From Capsicum annuum (Eukaryota > Streptophyta > Magnoliopsida > Solanales > Solanaceae): a stretch of DNA of 64,000 nucleotides. Shown piece by piece: positions 1-11,728 of the stretch; position 1 is the stretch's first letter, and every line of letters starts with the position of its first letter. The notes beneath the pieces are model-generated. The model had not been told where the DNA came from. It saw nothing but the letters and a program-made list of their open reading frames with translations, and made no database searches. The stretch is taken from contig NC_061121.1 of NCBI RefSeq assembly GCF_002878395.1, positions 17,659,876-17,723,875 on the forward strand. Direction: 5' to 3'. The translations under genes were made by a program, and so were the position numbers.

Positions 1-998
1 AATCATATAATACAACTAATATATAAAGTCACTTTATACAACTAATATATAAAGTCACATTCTTATATAATAATCTATTATATCCTAAAAAACACAAGTT
101 GGTATAAAAATAGTACATAATTAATAAACCCCACCTTCTCGTTACTCGATCAGTATATTGACACACCTATTTACCATATATTGTTTTTAAAAGAGAGCCA
201 AAAAGTAAATAACTTGAAAACTAGTCACTATATGACTTGCAAAAATCTAAAAGAAAAGAAAGGAACTAGGAAGATGAAAGTGAGTACCCAATACCTTCTT
301 GATTAGCGGTACCGTCGACACCCACAGATAAGTACGTTTGAAAGTGTGATTTTTAAGCTTTCTTTTACTTATGATTTAAGTATTTAAGTATTTATCAATC
401 ATATATTTTAATGTTAAGTTTAAAGTAGATACTATTTAATAGAAAAAAATCATTTTATTTTGTAAAGTTTTCTAGGCTAATTACGCCTAATTTACGCCTC
501 ACGCTTAGGCGAACGCCCCAACGCTTAGACAAACTTCTTAAATTTTGAGACGTTCGTCTTTCGATACTTTTACCTCTCAAAAATACCTCGATATGTTTTT
601 TGCTACACTTTGCCTCGAGGCTCGCCCTCAAACTGCCTTTTAAAGCACTGCCCCAAACAATCACCAACGCGAGCCCCTCTTCTGATTTATTTGGGGAAAT
701 AAATGTGCAAGGGACAATAATTTATACTAGACACATTTATTTATTTTTGGATGGGGTGAATAGGTCATCAGGTGGGTTTTTTATGTTTGGGTTGAGATAA
801 GCTGGGATTTTTTGTAATTGGCTTAATTAGTTTTGTATCCTACATGGCATGCCAGCTAAGCATTTAATATGATATGACATGCCAACACGACATATTAATC
901 TGTCGCTTGAAAGACGAGCAAAAAGTTATAAAGGTTGACGATAAGAGCATAAGAATTTATGTGTGGCAGCAGAACTTTTGATCGTTTCAAAAATGTAA
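1..998. other. AT-rich intergenic DNA left of the Ogre element
   Basis: I see no supportable gene here. The stretch 470-660 is unusually GC-rich for the surroundings and repeats short GCCT/AGGCG-like words (for example around 483-520 and 610-640), which suggests a fragment of a dispersed repeat, but I cannot name the family. The short open frames across it overlap on both strands and show no recognisable domain. Confidence 0.5.
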
Positions 999-1003
999 CC
1001 TTC

Positions 1004-3267
1004 TGTCACACCCCTTTTTCGCTCGAGGAACAAGTCGAAGAATTTTTTCAATTAAAGTGACAGTTTTGAATAAGGATTATTTATTAACAGAGTCGCCACT
1101 TGAAATTGAGTTGTGGTGTTCCAAGTCACCTTATTGAATCCCTAATCAAAAGTAAATGACTCTTTATTTTGGTCTGCGAAAACAGAAAATCTGGTAAGGA
1201 ATTCTGTTGACCGAGAGGAAGGTATGAGGCACCCCTTGAGTCCCGTGGTTCTAGCACAGTCGTTTTATTGACTTATCTTGACTTAAACTATTTTGATAAA
1301 TTATGTTTGGGCCTAAGTTCGCTCATTTTTATTATACTAAAACTTATTTAAAACTCTTGTATTAAATAAATCGATGAAAATTAATTTTAGAAAAATACTT
1401 GCCAAGGTGCATTATTGCATCCTTGAATTTTTAAATGTCTCAGAAAGATGTGTACGTCACATTCTTAATCGAGACATATATATTAAACGTACTTAAAAAT
1501 ATTTATCACTATGAACATGATTATTTTACTATGAATTCATAACAATGTTTATTTATTCAAAACGCTATATAATTTTATTAGCAAATTGAACAAAATTTAT
1601 TCAAAGTGAAACATTAATTTAATAGATAATTATTAAATCTTATTAATGATAATAATAAATAAATAACAAATAATAATTATAATAATAATAATAACAAAAA
1701 TAATAGAATAAAATTATATAAAACCAACATTTGCAATTATCAGTAGACCAAATTAATAATTGAGAAACAGTTAAAAGGAAACATAGTATTAGTACGTATT
1801 TTTCTATATCTAAACAGTAACTGCATAATGATTCCGGCAAGGAGTTTAACCGGAGAAGGTACGCCTGCCAATGATTGGTGGCTGGTGGTACGGCGGTGAG
1901 GTGGTTCTAGCCGAATTTTGCATCGGAGAGGGGATTTACCGACGAAAAAGGGAAAGGAAAGAAAGGTCGGAGGCAATGCGAGGCTGATTGGTTCGCTGCT
2001 GTAGCGATTCTAGCCAAATCCGGTGCTTTTTTTCGGCGAAGGGGGAAGGCGACAGCGATAATGGGTTCGGGAAGAAGGGGCTGGAGCGTAATGGTGGTTG
2101 CCGGATTTGGTGGGGTTCACTGGATCTGATTCGGTGATTATTATAAAGGGGTTTTTCCGACGGATTATAGCCGAAACTGACCATTGGGTCGAATTTTGAT
2201 GGATTTTTTGATGATGGGTAATTTTGGTCTGTATTTTTAACATTTTCCTGCGATAACCTCGACGAAAAATTATATAGCTTTCACTGGAAGTTATCCCGTC
2301 TAAAACTTCTTTTTCGACTAATTTTCTTTCGTATTTTTACTGTGTGTGCAGATGTGTATGTATATACAAAACAATATGAATGCATTTGTTTATATCAGCG
2401 AATACATACATTATAGTGTATATTGCTACATTTTTATTCAGTATAATAAGCAAATAATATCACAAATCAAATAATGGGAATATTAACGCAATATTGAACA
2501 TGTTTTGCTTTACTACGAAAAAATCATATAAAACATAAAGTTGAATAAGAACCTGTTTTGAAACTAAAGCAAAATACTTGAATATCGTCACCAGAATCGG
2601 AACTCGAACAAAAATACAAAACTTCAATTCGATGTTTTTTCTTTTTTTCTCTTTGTTCCTGAAGATTTTTACTCCCTCAGATGTTTCTGATTATTTTTAA
2701 TTTTTTTCTCTGGGCTTTTCTATATCTGATAGTGATGATGTATAGTACGGCGAGAGAAAATTGACTGGGTGAAAAATCCTTAAATAAAGAATTTTTTGAG
2801 GGGGAAACAAATAGGGGGAATGGTTATGTGCAGATAAGGTTTAGGATTTGAATTTAAATTTTAAAATTTATTTATTTATTTATTTTCTTAAAGTTTGATA
2901 ATAGTGATAAGAATAATAAATAAAATAATAATAATAATAATAAATATAATAATAACTAATTAATTTTATATTTAAGAAAAATACAATAAAATTTACAAAT
3001 AGTTAAAATAAATATAATAATATAATATTAAAACTACTAGTTTATTTATTAAAATTGAGAAAAAAAATATTTTTAATTTTTTATATTATTTTTAAAATTA
3101 GAATAGAAATATAAATAAAATTCTCAACAACTTTATTTAGTTATTTATTTTTTAACTAAAAATTATTAAAAAATAATAATAATCAAAATAAATTTTATTA
3201 AATGTAAATGTTTAATATCGATAAACTAGTTAAAAATTTAGGGAAAATCAAAAATCACGTGTCTACA
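1004..3267 (-). repeat. 3' LTR of the Ogre/Tat element
   Basis: This 2.26-kb copy begins TGTCACACCC and ends GTGTCTACA on the plus strand. It matches 33408-35670 nearly end to end. The middle is AT-rich with (AAT)n-like runs around 1650-1700 and 2915-2950; a GC-richer block lies at 1850-2140. The small open frames inside it are not conserved products. Confidence 0.93.
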
Positions 3268-3285
3268 TTTTTGCTCCTCTTTGTG
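3268..3285 (-). promoter_or_regulatory. polypurine tract of the Ogre/Tat element
   Basis: Directly before the 3' LTR on the minus strand lies the purine-rich CACAAAGAGGAGCAAAAA, the expected plus-strand DNA primer position. Confidence 0.7.
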
Positions 3286-3616
3286 TGGAATCTCGAAGAG
3301 TTTTCATACAAAGAAGTAGACAAAATATGATTTTTTACTCTCCTATTATTTGAAAAGTAAAAATAAGAAAAAATAAAAGGAGAAATGTGACCGAGTCCTG
3401 GTTTTTGGACATCCTACCAATCCCGGGTTATAAGGGAATTAGGTCACGAGTAGTTCAAATATGATATGGAGAGAGAAAGAGTTAAAAGTCGAATGATATT
3501 CTGTCGAGTTTCCGATTAACGATTTCTGCCTTTTACATTCAAATGATTAACAAAAATAAAAAATGAAATGAAAATTGCTATCTCTAGAATCTTGATTCAA
3601 ATCCTCATGACTTGAA

Positions 3617-4330
3617 CTTGAAAATTCACTCTATTCTTCAGGCGGGTTCCTCACTTTCGATTTCTTCACCCTATTCTTCAGGAGGGCTCCTGGATTTCCT
3701 TTTTCTTCACCCTATTCTTCATGCGGGCTCCTGGATTTACAGTTTCTTCACCCTGTTCTTCAGGCGGGCTCTTGAATTTCCAATTTCTTCACCCTGTTCT
3801 TCAAGCAGGCTCCTGGACTTACAATTTCTTCACCCTGTTCTTCAGGCGGGCTCCTGGACTTTCTTTTTGTTCACCCTGTTCTTCAGGAAAGCTCCTGAAT
3901 TTCTAATTTTTTCACCCTGTTCTTCAGGCGGGTTCCTGGATTCCTTTTTCTTCACCTTGTTCTTCAGGCGGGCTCCTGAATCTACAATTTCTTCATCCTA
4001 TTCTTCAGGCGGGCTCCTGAATTTTTAATTTCTTCACCCTGTTCTTTAGACGGGCTCCCGTACTTTCTTTTTTTTCACCCTGTTCTTTAGGCGGGCTCCT
4101 GGACTCAAAGTAAATAGTGAAACAGAAAATAACATCCCATTCTTCAGGAGGGCCCTATGCATAAAAATTAATTCTCATTCTTTAGGATGGTCCTGAGCAA
4201 AAAAAAAGTAAATTCCCATTCTTTAGGAGGGTCTTGAGCAAAAGTAAATTTTCATTCTTCAGGAGGGTCCTATTCATAAAAATTAATTCTCATTCTTCAG
4301 GAGGGCCCTAAGCATAAAAATAAATTCTCA
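3617..4330 (+). repeat. tandem repeat array, 41-bp unit, in the Ogre 3' UTR
   Basis: The core CCCTGTTCTTCAGGCGGGCT recurs with starts at 3751, 3792, 3833 and 3874, an exact 41-bp spacing, and extends with variation to about 4110. From 4135 to 4330 a shorter relative of about 36-40 bp (CATTCTTCAGGAGGGCCCTA) continues the array. It gives a repetitive open frame on the plus strand (3612-4028) that I do not regard as a protein. Confidence 0.9.
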
Positions 4331-5385
4331 TACAACATACACATAAAAATTTGCCCCAGTTTGTACTGGAAAAATTTGTGTGTCGTCAAATTTTAATGTT
4401 TTGAAAAATATAGTGACAGAATAAATCAAAGCCTGGAATAGCTTTGATAAATTCATCTCCCAAAGAATAAAATGTACCATAACCGAAATCCAGCATCGTA
4501 TGTTGTAATCTTGATTCTTGCATTGACGGAAATGTGAAATTGCATCCTTTATTTGAACACATTCTATCTCTGTTTCAAACAAAATAAAGAAAAATTGTGA
4601 GTTTTAAACACACGTGGTGGTTGGTTTGTGGTTCTCGAATCTTGAACTGACTGTTCTTGCACTTTTCATGCTCAACTCCTTTTCATTCCTTGATTGATAT
4701 CCATTGACTTGTTATATTTCTGACCCAAAATTTTGACTACTGATACTCTCAACCCAAAACATATTTCTCTTGTATAATATCTCAGGATTTAACTTTCCAT
4801 ACACTTTTTATCTTTCAATGAGCCAAAAATTGTCAAATCATGATCATTCTAAGTACTTTATTATACTTTGAAGTGTTATCCTTGTACGTCGACCCTTTGT
4901 CTTGCTTTGTACATTGAAGAAGATGGTAGCAAGTTTGGAGTCCTTTCTCACTTGACTTGACGTGAATTTGACTCAAAACACATACAAGACAACAAAATTT
5001 TTTTTTTGATGACAAGGACACAAAAATAAAAAAATCAAACTAAAACAAAAAGAAAAAGACAATAGGCATCTCTTTTTCAAAATAAAAGAAAAACTTATCT
5101 GAATGCGCAAACCGATTCTGGTGATTATGACATGCATTTTAAATCAAACAAACAGATCTACCCACACCAATCATCACTACTTTTGTTCACTTATTGAACT
5201 TGAAATTTAGCTAATCTTGAACTCATTCCTTCTGGATAACAACTCTCCTTCGGCTAGTGGCACCTCAATGGGTTTTTGCCAATGAGCCTATCTCATTTTT
5301 ATTTCTTTTTAAGCTTACAGTCGTCTTATGGTGCCCAACAAGGTTTTCACCAATGAGGCTCTCCCCTTTTCATTCATTTTTCCTT

Positions 5386-5386
<1 letters not shown>

Positions 5387-5439
<53 letters not shown>

Positions 5440-5481
5440 ATGTATATATATGTGTGTGTGTTTGTGTGTATATATATATAA
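5387..5481. repeat. (TA)n / (TG)n microsatellite
   Basis: An uninterrupted TA run of about 45 bp is followed by TGTATG, TGTGTG and TATA tracts inside the Ogre 3' UTR. Confidence 0.95.
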
Positions 5482-5684
5482 ACATCCAAAATATGAAATA
5501 TCATGCACCCATAACATGTTTAGCCTTGACATTCTCAAAGATTGATCTGAAGGTCTTTCTTTGGTTGTAACTTTGCTTTTGGATAGGGTTAGAAAGAAAG
5601 GTCAACATGAGGCTCAAAATTTACACAACATTGGGTAAAACATTCAACTTTTGGAATCGATTCTTTAAAAAAAAATAAACTTTT

Positions 5685-5800
5685 GCCCCAGTTTTCTTTC
5701 ATTCTGGGTAATTTGAATTTTCTTTTGGTTGGACCGAACCCCGGAGTAGGGCTGCCTACGTATCTTGTCATAGCAATAATCAGGTCAAACATAGTTCAGG
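5685..5800 (-). promoter_or_regulatory. shared hairpin module, Ogre copy A
   Basis: This copy has both parts. A GCCCCAGTTT...TTCTGGGT box (5685-5710) has near-complementary CCCCAG/CTGGGT arms. After GGACCGAACC, CCTACGTATC...CAGGTCAAACATAGTTC (5755-5797) follows; its right arm has one change that weakens the CTACGT/ACGTAG pairing. The same layout occurs in the nested element at 21842-21935. Confidence 0.6.
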
Positions 5801-5988
5801 CTCGTCATTCTTTTGCTTGATTTTGAATTTTTGATTAATTAATTATTATTTTTTCAACTCTTTTTTTTTTCACTTTAATTTGATTGCAAAAACGAGGTAC
5901 GAAGAAAGATAAAAAGCTCAAAAGGGGTAAGCAAAGGTTGATATATTATTCAGATAGCAGAACAAAATGCCTTCATTATTTCAATCTT

Positions 5989-7210
5989 TTAATATGCAAG
6001 TATAAAACATTCATAATGTAATTGTACATGAATATCATACATAATATCTTTTAACTGCATCACATTGACTGGCATTTCTTCCATTTTGCCTTTTATATCA
6101 GTCTTATATAACGCGCCATTAGGTAACACTTTTTTCACCATGAATGGTCCATGCCAATTAGGAGAAAATTTGCTTTTTGGCTTCAATCTGATGGGGTAGG
6201 ATACGTCTTAGTACTAACTGACCAACTTCAAAATGTCAGTGACGCACCTTTTTGTTATATGCTTGTCATTCTCTTCTAGTATAGTTGTCCATGAAATACT
6301 GATGTTAATTTTTTTTCATCAATCAAGCTTAATTGCTCCAAACGAGTCTTGACCCATTGGTCATCACCAATTTCAGCTTCTACAACTACTCGAAGAGATA
6401 GAATTTCAATCTCTGCATGGAATTTCAATCTCTGCAGGTATAACTGCTTTAGTTCCATACACCAACAAGGAGTTGTACCAATTGAATTCCGAACTATAGT
6501 ACGATAACCCAACAAAGCAAAAGGTAACTTTTCATGCCATTGTCGGGAACCCAGCACCATCTTGGTAGTATTTTCTATAAATTCTTGTTGGCAGCTTCTA
6601 CAGCTCCATTCGCTTTAGGCCGATAAGGAGTTGAATTTCGATGCATAATCTTAAATTGTTGGCACACTTCTTGCATCAAATGGCTATTGAGATTCGCAAC
6701 ATTATCTGTGACTATTATCTTTGAAATTCTAAATCGACAAATGATGTTGGAGTGAATAAAATCAACCACCACTTTCTTGGTCACTAACTTAAAAGCCGTT
6801 GTTGTTACCCATTTCATGAAATAATCAATGGCTACCAAGATGAACCTATGTCCATTCAAGGCCTTTGTTTCAATTGGTCCAATTACGTCCATTCCCCAAG
6901 CCACAAAAGGCCATGGAGCAGTCATTGTATGTAACTCAGATGGAGGAGAATGTATCAAGTCTCTGTGTACCTGACATTCATGACATTTACGAATGAAATT
7001 GATGGAATCACGCTCTATGGTGAGCCAATAATAACCTGCTCGGAGTATTTTCTTTGCCAAACCATACCCACTCATGTGTGGTCCACAAATCGTAGAATTT
7101 ACTTCAGTCTTGATTTTTGAAGCTTCTTTAGCATCTACACACCTCAGAAGTCCCAAATCAGGAGTCCTCTTATACAAGATTCCTCCACTTTGGAAAAATC
7201 CACTAGACAA
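5989..7210 (-). pseudogene. integrase (Ogre/Tat), broken
   Basis: Integrase inserts the cDNA into host DNA. The 211-aa piece at 7210-6575 keeps an HHCC-type zinc region (GPHMSGYG...CHECQ) and all three catalytic acidic residues in context: D of GMDVIGP, D of IVTDNVAN, and E of NGAVEAANK. The residue after the second D is N then V, where N-G is usual. After a break at about 6570, 6560-6276 continues the core (LPFALLGYRT), and 6186-5989 is the C-terminal part (PNWHGPFMVKKVLPNGALY). At least two interruptions (6570, 6190-6275) inactivate it. A 20-odd-base duplication at 6402-6440 (repeated ATTTCAATCTCTGCA) is a local slip. Confidence 0.88.
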
Positions 7211-7650
7211 ACGTCAAATGGTTCTGTTTTGGTACCATCGGCATGTATAGGATATTTTTCAGTCTGACTATATTGTTTGATATCATAGAACCACGGCTCC
7301 CCATCAAGTTCTTCCGCAACCATATTGCAATACTCATGTTGATCCTGAATTTGTATATGCAAAGGGTCGATATAAGTTTTATCGGTATGTTGAAGCATCG
7401 AAGATAAGGTCGCCAAAGAATCAACAATCTCATTATGAGCTCTGGGAATGTGTTTGAATTTTACTGATACAAATCGTTGACATAGATCTTGCAAACAACC
7501 TCGATATGGTAGGAGATTTGAATCACGAGTCTCCCAATCTCCTTGGATTTGATAGACTAATAAATTTGAGTCTCTTAACACTAATAGTTCTTGGATTCCC
7601 ATGTCAATAGCTAATCTCAAACCCAGAATGCATGCTTCGTATTCTACCAT
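7211..7650 (-). pseudogene. second (archaeal-type) RNase H domain, Tat lineage
   Basis: The minus-strand frame starting at 7650 contains VEYEACILGLRLAIDMGIQE, then LLVLRDSNLLVYQIQGDW, then HIPRAHNEIVDSLATL. This matches the pattern of the extra, archaeal-type RNase H that Tat/Ogre elements acquired between RT and integrase (family knowledge). The expected acidic positions E (YEA), D (RDS) and D (VDSLA) are visible. The frame runs on to 7144 beyond the domain. A duplicated ETRDSNLL near residue 40 looks like a small internal duplication. Breaks upstream and downstream mean it is not part of an intact polyprotein. Confidence 0.82.
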
Positions 7651-7770
7651 ATTATTGGTACAATAGAATCAAAGTTGGGCTATTATAGGATAATATTGTT
7701 CTGATTCAGAAATAAGAACTGCTCCTATCCCCACTCTATTTACATTAGCAGCTCCATCAAAGAATAATTT

Positions 7771-9164
7771 TCAGCCTGAATGGCAATTGTTAGAAACAAA
7801 CTTATCAACATGCAATACCTCTTCATCTGGAAAATAAGTCTTTAATGTCTCATATCCCTCGTCAATAGGATTTTCAGCCAAATGATCCGCCAGGGTATGA
7901 ACTTTCATTGCAGTTCGTTTCACGTAGACAATATCAAACTCTGTGAGTAACATCTGCCATTTTGCAAGTCCGCCTGCCGGGCATAAGCTTCTGAAAAATG
8001 TACTTTAGAGGATCCATATGAGAGATAAGGTAAGTAGTATAAAACGATAAGTAATGTTTCAGCTTTTGTGCTACCCAAGTTAAAGCGCAACATGTCTTTT
8101 CAAGAAAAGAGTACTTTTTGTTGAGGTAGTAGATAGCATGTTCTTTCCTACCTGTGACATTACGTTGACCCAATACACAGCTAAAAGAATTGTCTAATAC
8201 AGACATATACAATATTAAGGGTCTACCTGGCTCTGGAGGAACCAAAATAGATAGATTCAACAAGTACTTCGTAATTCTATCAAATGTCTCTTGACATTCT
8301 TCATTCCATTCAACTTTAGCATTCTTCTTCAACAACTTGAATATTGGCTCGCAGGTTATCGTAAGCTAAGAAATAAATCTACTGATATAATTCAACCTTT
8401 CAAGTAAACTCATCACCTCCGTTTTGTTCTTTGGCGGAGGTAAATCTTGAATAGCTTTTATTTTTGAAGGATCTAACTCAATGCTGCGCCGACTGACTAT
8501 TAACCTCAAGAGTTTTCCCGATAGAACTCCAATTACATATTTTGCTGGGTTAAGTTTGAGATCATACCTCCGAAGCCTTTCAAAGAATTTTCTCAAATCT
8601 TTGACATGGTCAGACTACTCTTTTGATTTAATGATCACATCGTCCACATAAATTTCAATCTCTTTGTCATGTCGTGAAACATTATAGTCATTGCCCTCAT
8701 ATAAGTTACCCCAGCATTCTTTAGTCCGAAAGGCATGACTCGATAACAATATGTCCCCCATGGAGTAATAAATGATGTCTTTTCCGGATTTTTTGGATCC
8801 ATAATAATCTGGTGATACCCTGTATAACAATCCACAAAAGATGCAAGATCATGTTTAGAACAATTATCCAATAAAATATGAATATTGGGAAGTGGAAATT
8901 ATCTTTCGGACTTACTTTATTTAAATCATGATAATCAACACACATTCGAACTTTGCTGACCTTCTTTGGAACAGGGACAATATTTGTCAACCAAGTAGGA
9001 TATTGGGCCACTCGAATGACTTTAGCCTCAAGTTGCTTCGTGATTTCCTCTTTGATTTTTATACTCATGTCAGTTTTGAGCTTTCTTAGCTTTTGCTTGA
9101 TAGGAGGAAAAGCAGGATCAATTGGTAACTTGTGAACTACCAAATTGGTGCTCAAACTGGGCAT
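7771..9164 (-). pseudogene. reverse transcriptase and RNase H (Ogre/Tat), multiply frameshifted
   Basis: The RT copies the genomic RNA into cDNA inside the particle and RNase H removes the RNA. Pieces in three frames follow each other on the minus strand. At 9164-8721 there is an LPIDPAFPPIKQK start and a PVPKK...RMCVDYHDLNKVSPKDNF region. At 8871-8635 there is DCYTGYHQI followed by TPWGTYCYRVMPFGLKNAG. Around 8625-8660 the catalytic YVDD box survives as IYVDDVIIKS. At 8596-8366 lies the thumb (LNPAK...LPPPKNKTEV). Pieces at 8335-7934 and 7953-7771 form the RNase H and connection region. At least four frame changes and several stops separate them. The order is typical Ty3/gypsy. Confidence 0.9.
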
Positions 9165-9898
9165 ATCATCATAAGACCACGCAAAGATGTCTTTATACTC
9201 AAGTAAAGCTTTAATTATAGCTTTCTTTTGTTATGGTTGAGCATGTACACTTATCTTAGTCTCCCTAATATTTTCATGATCTCCTAAATTGATCACTTCA
9301 GTTTCTTCCAGATTGGGGTTTGACTTGCTCTCAAATTGTTTGAAATCTTTGTTTATATCCTCAAATGCTTCTTCTTCATCATATTCAACATCTTTATTCA
9401 CTATTTCATAATTAGATTGGATTTTTAAATCTTGTTGACAATTCTACATGCATGTCATATCATTAGAATCAGCATAGAAAGAACTGTATGATAGAAAATA
9501 AATAAATGAATAACTATCAGACTCAAAATAAAATAAAGGGAGACTGCAGTTTTATTAAAAACAAAGCTAGAAAGAGTTTTAACCTAAAATACCAAGTTAA
9601 AAGATCTGAATTACAATACTAGAACGATTCAAATTACAGAAGGATTAACAAACAAACTACTATGACTTGAAAGAAAAACAAACAAACTATCAAGACTCCT
9701 TCATAGTAGGGAGAGGAGTGGCCTCTCAATTATTAAGCTGGACATCAGGGCTGATAAACTGCATATCTGCATTGCTGGTACCTTCCCTAATTTCAACCAT
9801 ATTAGCTTCAATGAACATATTCTGAAAAAGACCAATCAACTCTGTATCATCATTATTCGCTGTCTCTGCAGCAGGTAGCATAGAGGACCTAATAACAT
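9165..9898 (-). other. protease-RT junction, site of the intron in Ogre elements
   Basis: No long open frame spans this stretch except 9950-9726, which seems to be a frameshifted continuation of the protease polyprotein. Ogre elements are known to carry a spliced intron between protease and reverse transcriptase. This is the matching place, but I cannot define splice sites with confidence. Confidence 0.4.
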
Positions 9899-11728
9899 TC
9901 ACCTTGATAAAGGATTCATGAAGTGGAGATATCGGCTTGATAATGCCCATGACTCTTTCTTATGCTTTTTAGCCTTCTTTATATCTTCAGTAGTGGGCAC
10001 GTATCCTAAACCAAAAGTACCAAGGTTCTCATGGAGGTTTACTGGATGAACCCTGCCTTGTAAAAACATCCCTAGACCTTTCCCCGATTCGAAACCATGC
10101 TTCAACATTTCATTCACTACCATGACATATCCAAAGGATAATTGTGGTCTTTTGATGAGATTCCCCACGAGGATATGCTCAACAACCTCTACCTCAGAAG
10201 TTTGATAAATCAATACTCCGTTTGCAGTATCTGCTTCGATGGAGAAAATGTAGTAGTCTTTATACATGGATAAGTCTCCTTCACCATGAACAACTATCTC
10301 TTGCCTGTCACGTTCAAATTTGACCATTTGATGCAACGTTGATGTGACTACTTTAGCCCTATGAATCCATGGCCTTCCTAATAACCTATTATATAAAGCA
10401 TCAATGCTCATCACTTGGAAATCCATAGCAAAATCCACAATTTCGATTGTCAATATGAATTCTATTTCACCAATGGTATCAGTTTTTGATCCGTCAAAAC
10501 CTTTGATGCATACATTGTTACGTCGGATTCTTTCTACATTAACATTCAACTTTTGTAAAGTTGACATAGGGCAAATGTTAGCGCCTGATCCTTCATCAAT
10601 TAACACTCGAGTGATGATGAAATGCTTACATTTCACAGTAATGTAGAGACCCTTATTATATCCAGTACCTTCTACAGGCAATTCATCATCTGAGAAAGTA
10701 ATCTTATTTGCTTCAAGGATTTTTTCAACAACTTTTTCCAGCTGATTCACTTTAATCTCATTGGGAACACATGCTTCGTTAAGAATCTTCATTATAGCCT
10801 TGTGGTGTTCTTTTGAATGTACTAATAAAGACAACAAAGAAATTTGTGCTAGTGTCTTCTTCAACTGTTCTACAACAGAATATTCTGGCAATTTCATTTT
10901 CTTTAAGAATTCTTCAGCTTCTTCATCGGTAATAGTCTTTTTGACCATCATTCGTTCTTCTTTGCCTTGTTTATTCTCTCTTAACTCTACTGGGGCATAA
11001 CATCTTCCAGATCGAGTTAATCCCCCTACTTCGTCCACATCTTCAATAACTTTCTTCCCCTTGTGCATCACCACAACATAATCATAGTTCCAAGAAACTA
11101 CCTTAGTATTAACCATAGGCAACTGTGACACTGGTTTAATAACAATGGGAGATACGGGAGCTCCTTTTATGATTAAGAGAGGCTTAGGGGTTCTTCCAGG
11201 AACAATGAGTTTCAGCTTTACTTGACTTGACCTAACATTTTCTGAGATTTTTTTCCCTACCACCAAGGGAACATTTGATGATTCGGGTTTTGTTATCATC
11301 ACCTCCGCTTCAGCAGATTTTTCTTTTATCAAATCTATAATATTTTCTAATTTTTTCAAACCAGTTTTAATCTTAATGATCGGATTATAGGATACTGCAG
11401 CATCTTCACCACTGGGTATCACTTCGAGCATGTTTGTTTCATTATGATCTAGCAGCAGATTTTGATTTATATTTGAAGCGTCTGGACTTTGTACCATAAT
11501 TTGTTGGGTGTCAATCAGCTCTTGAATGGATCTTTTCAAATACCAACATTTCTCTATGTCATGCCCTAGGGCATCGAAATAGTATTCACATCTTTTGGAA
11601 TAATCCAAATTCTTCGGAAGAGGATTTGGAATCCTTCTCTCAATTTGGTTTAAGACATTCATTTTTCTCAACCTATGAAATAAATTAGTGTAAGATATTC
11701 CAATAGGAGTGAAATTATCTGTGCCCAT
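9899..11728 (-). CDS. gag C-terminus, aspartic protease and G-patch-like tail (Ogre/Tat)
   Basis: This is the longest open frame in the element, 609 aa. Near residues 46-62 is a zinc-finger-like CEYYFDALGHDIEKC (C-x...-H-x4-C), as in Tat-lineage gag. Near residue 380 is LIDEGSGANI, the retroviral-type aspartic protease active site with DEG in place of the more common DSG/DTG; the catalytic Asp is kept. Downstream, LLGRPWIH fits the second conserved protease motif. Near the end, HGFESGKGLGMFLQGR followed by FGLGY looks like a G-patch. The start Met is arbitrary, because upstream gag residues are in the same polyprotein. A different frame (9950-9726) appears to continue the coding sense, which suggests a frameshift near 9935. 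The frame is intact but useless in isolation. Confidence 0.85.
   Translation of the reverse strand: MGTDNFTPIGISYTNLFHRLRKMNVLNQIERRIPNPLPKNLDYSKRCEYYFDALGHDIEKCWYLKRSIQELIDTQQIMVQSPDASNINQNLLLDHNETNMLEVIPSGEDAAVSYNPIIKIKTGLKKLENIIDLIKEKSAEAEVMITKPESSNVPLVVGKKISENVRSSQVKLKLIVPGRTPKPLLIIKGAPVSPIVIKPVSQLPMVNTKVVSWNYDYVVVMHKGKKVIEDVDEVGGLTRSGRCYAPVELRENKQGKEERMMVKKTITDEEAEEFLKKMKLPEYSVVEQLKKTLAQISLLSLLVHSKEHHKAIMKILNEACVPNEIKVNQLEKVVEKILEANKITFSDDELPVEGTGYNKGLYITVKCKHFIITRVLIDEGSGANICPMSTLQKLNVNVERIRRNNVCIKGFDGSKTDTIGEIEFILTIEIVDFAMDFQVMSIDALYNRLLGRPWIHRAKVVTSTLHQMVKFERDRQEIVVHGEGDLSMYKDYYIFSIEADTANGVLIYQTSEVEVVEHILVGNLIKRPQLSFGYVMVVNEMLKHGFESGKGLGMFLQGRVHPVNLHENLGTFGLGYVPTTEDIKKAKKHKKESWALSSRYLHFMNPLSR

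Larger units (their letters stand above)
3286..5988 (-). other. 3' UTR of the Ogre/Tat element
   Basis: This is non-coding sequence from integrase to the PPT. It contains a (TA)n/(TG)n microsatellite, a hairpin module at 5685-5800, a lone GCCCCAGTTT box at 4353-4362 and a tandem-repeat block at 3617-4330. Long repeat-bearing 3' UTRs are characteristic of Ogre-type elements. I see no gene. Confidence 0.7.

Noticed and set aside
3612..4028. 138-aa plus-strand frame with FLHPxLQAGS repeats
   Set aside because: It follows from the 41-bp tandem array inside a minus-strand retrotransposon 3' UTR.
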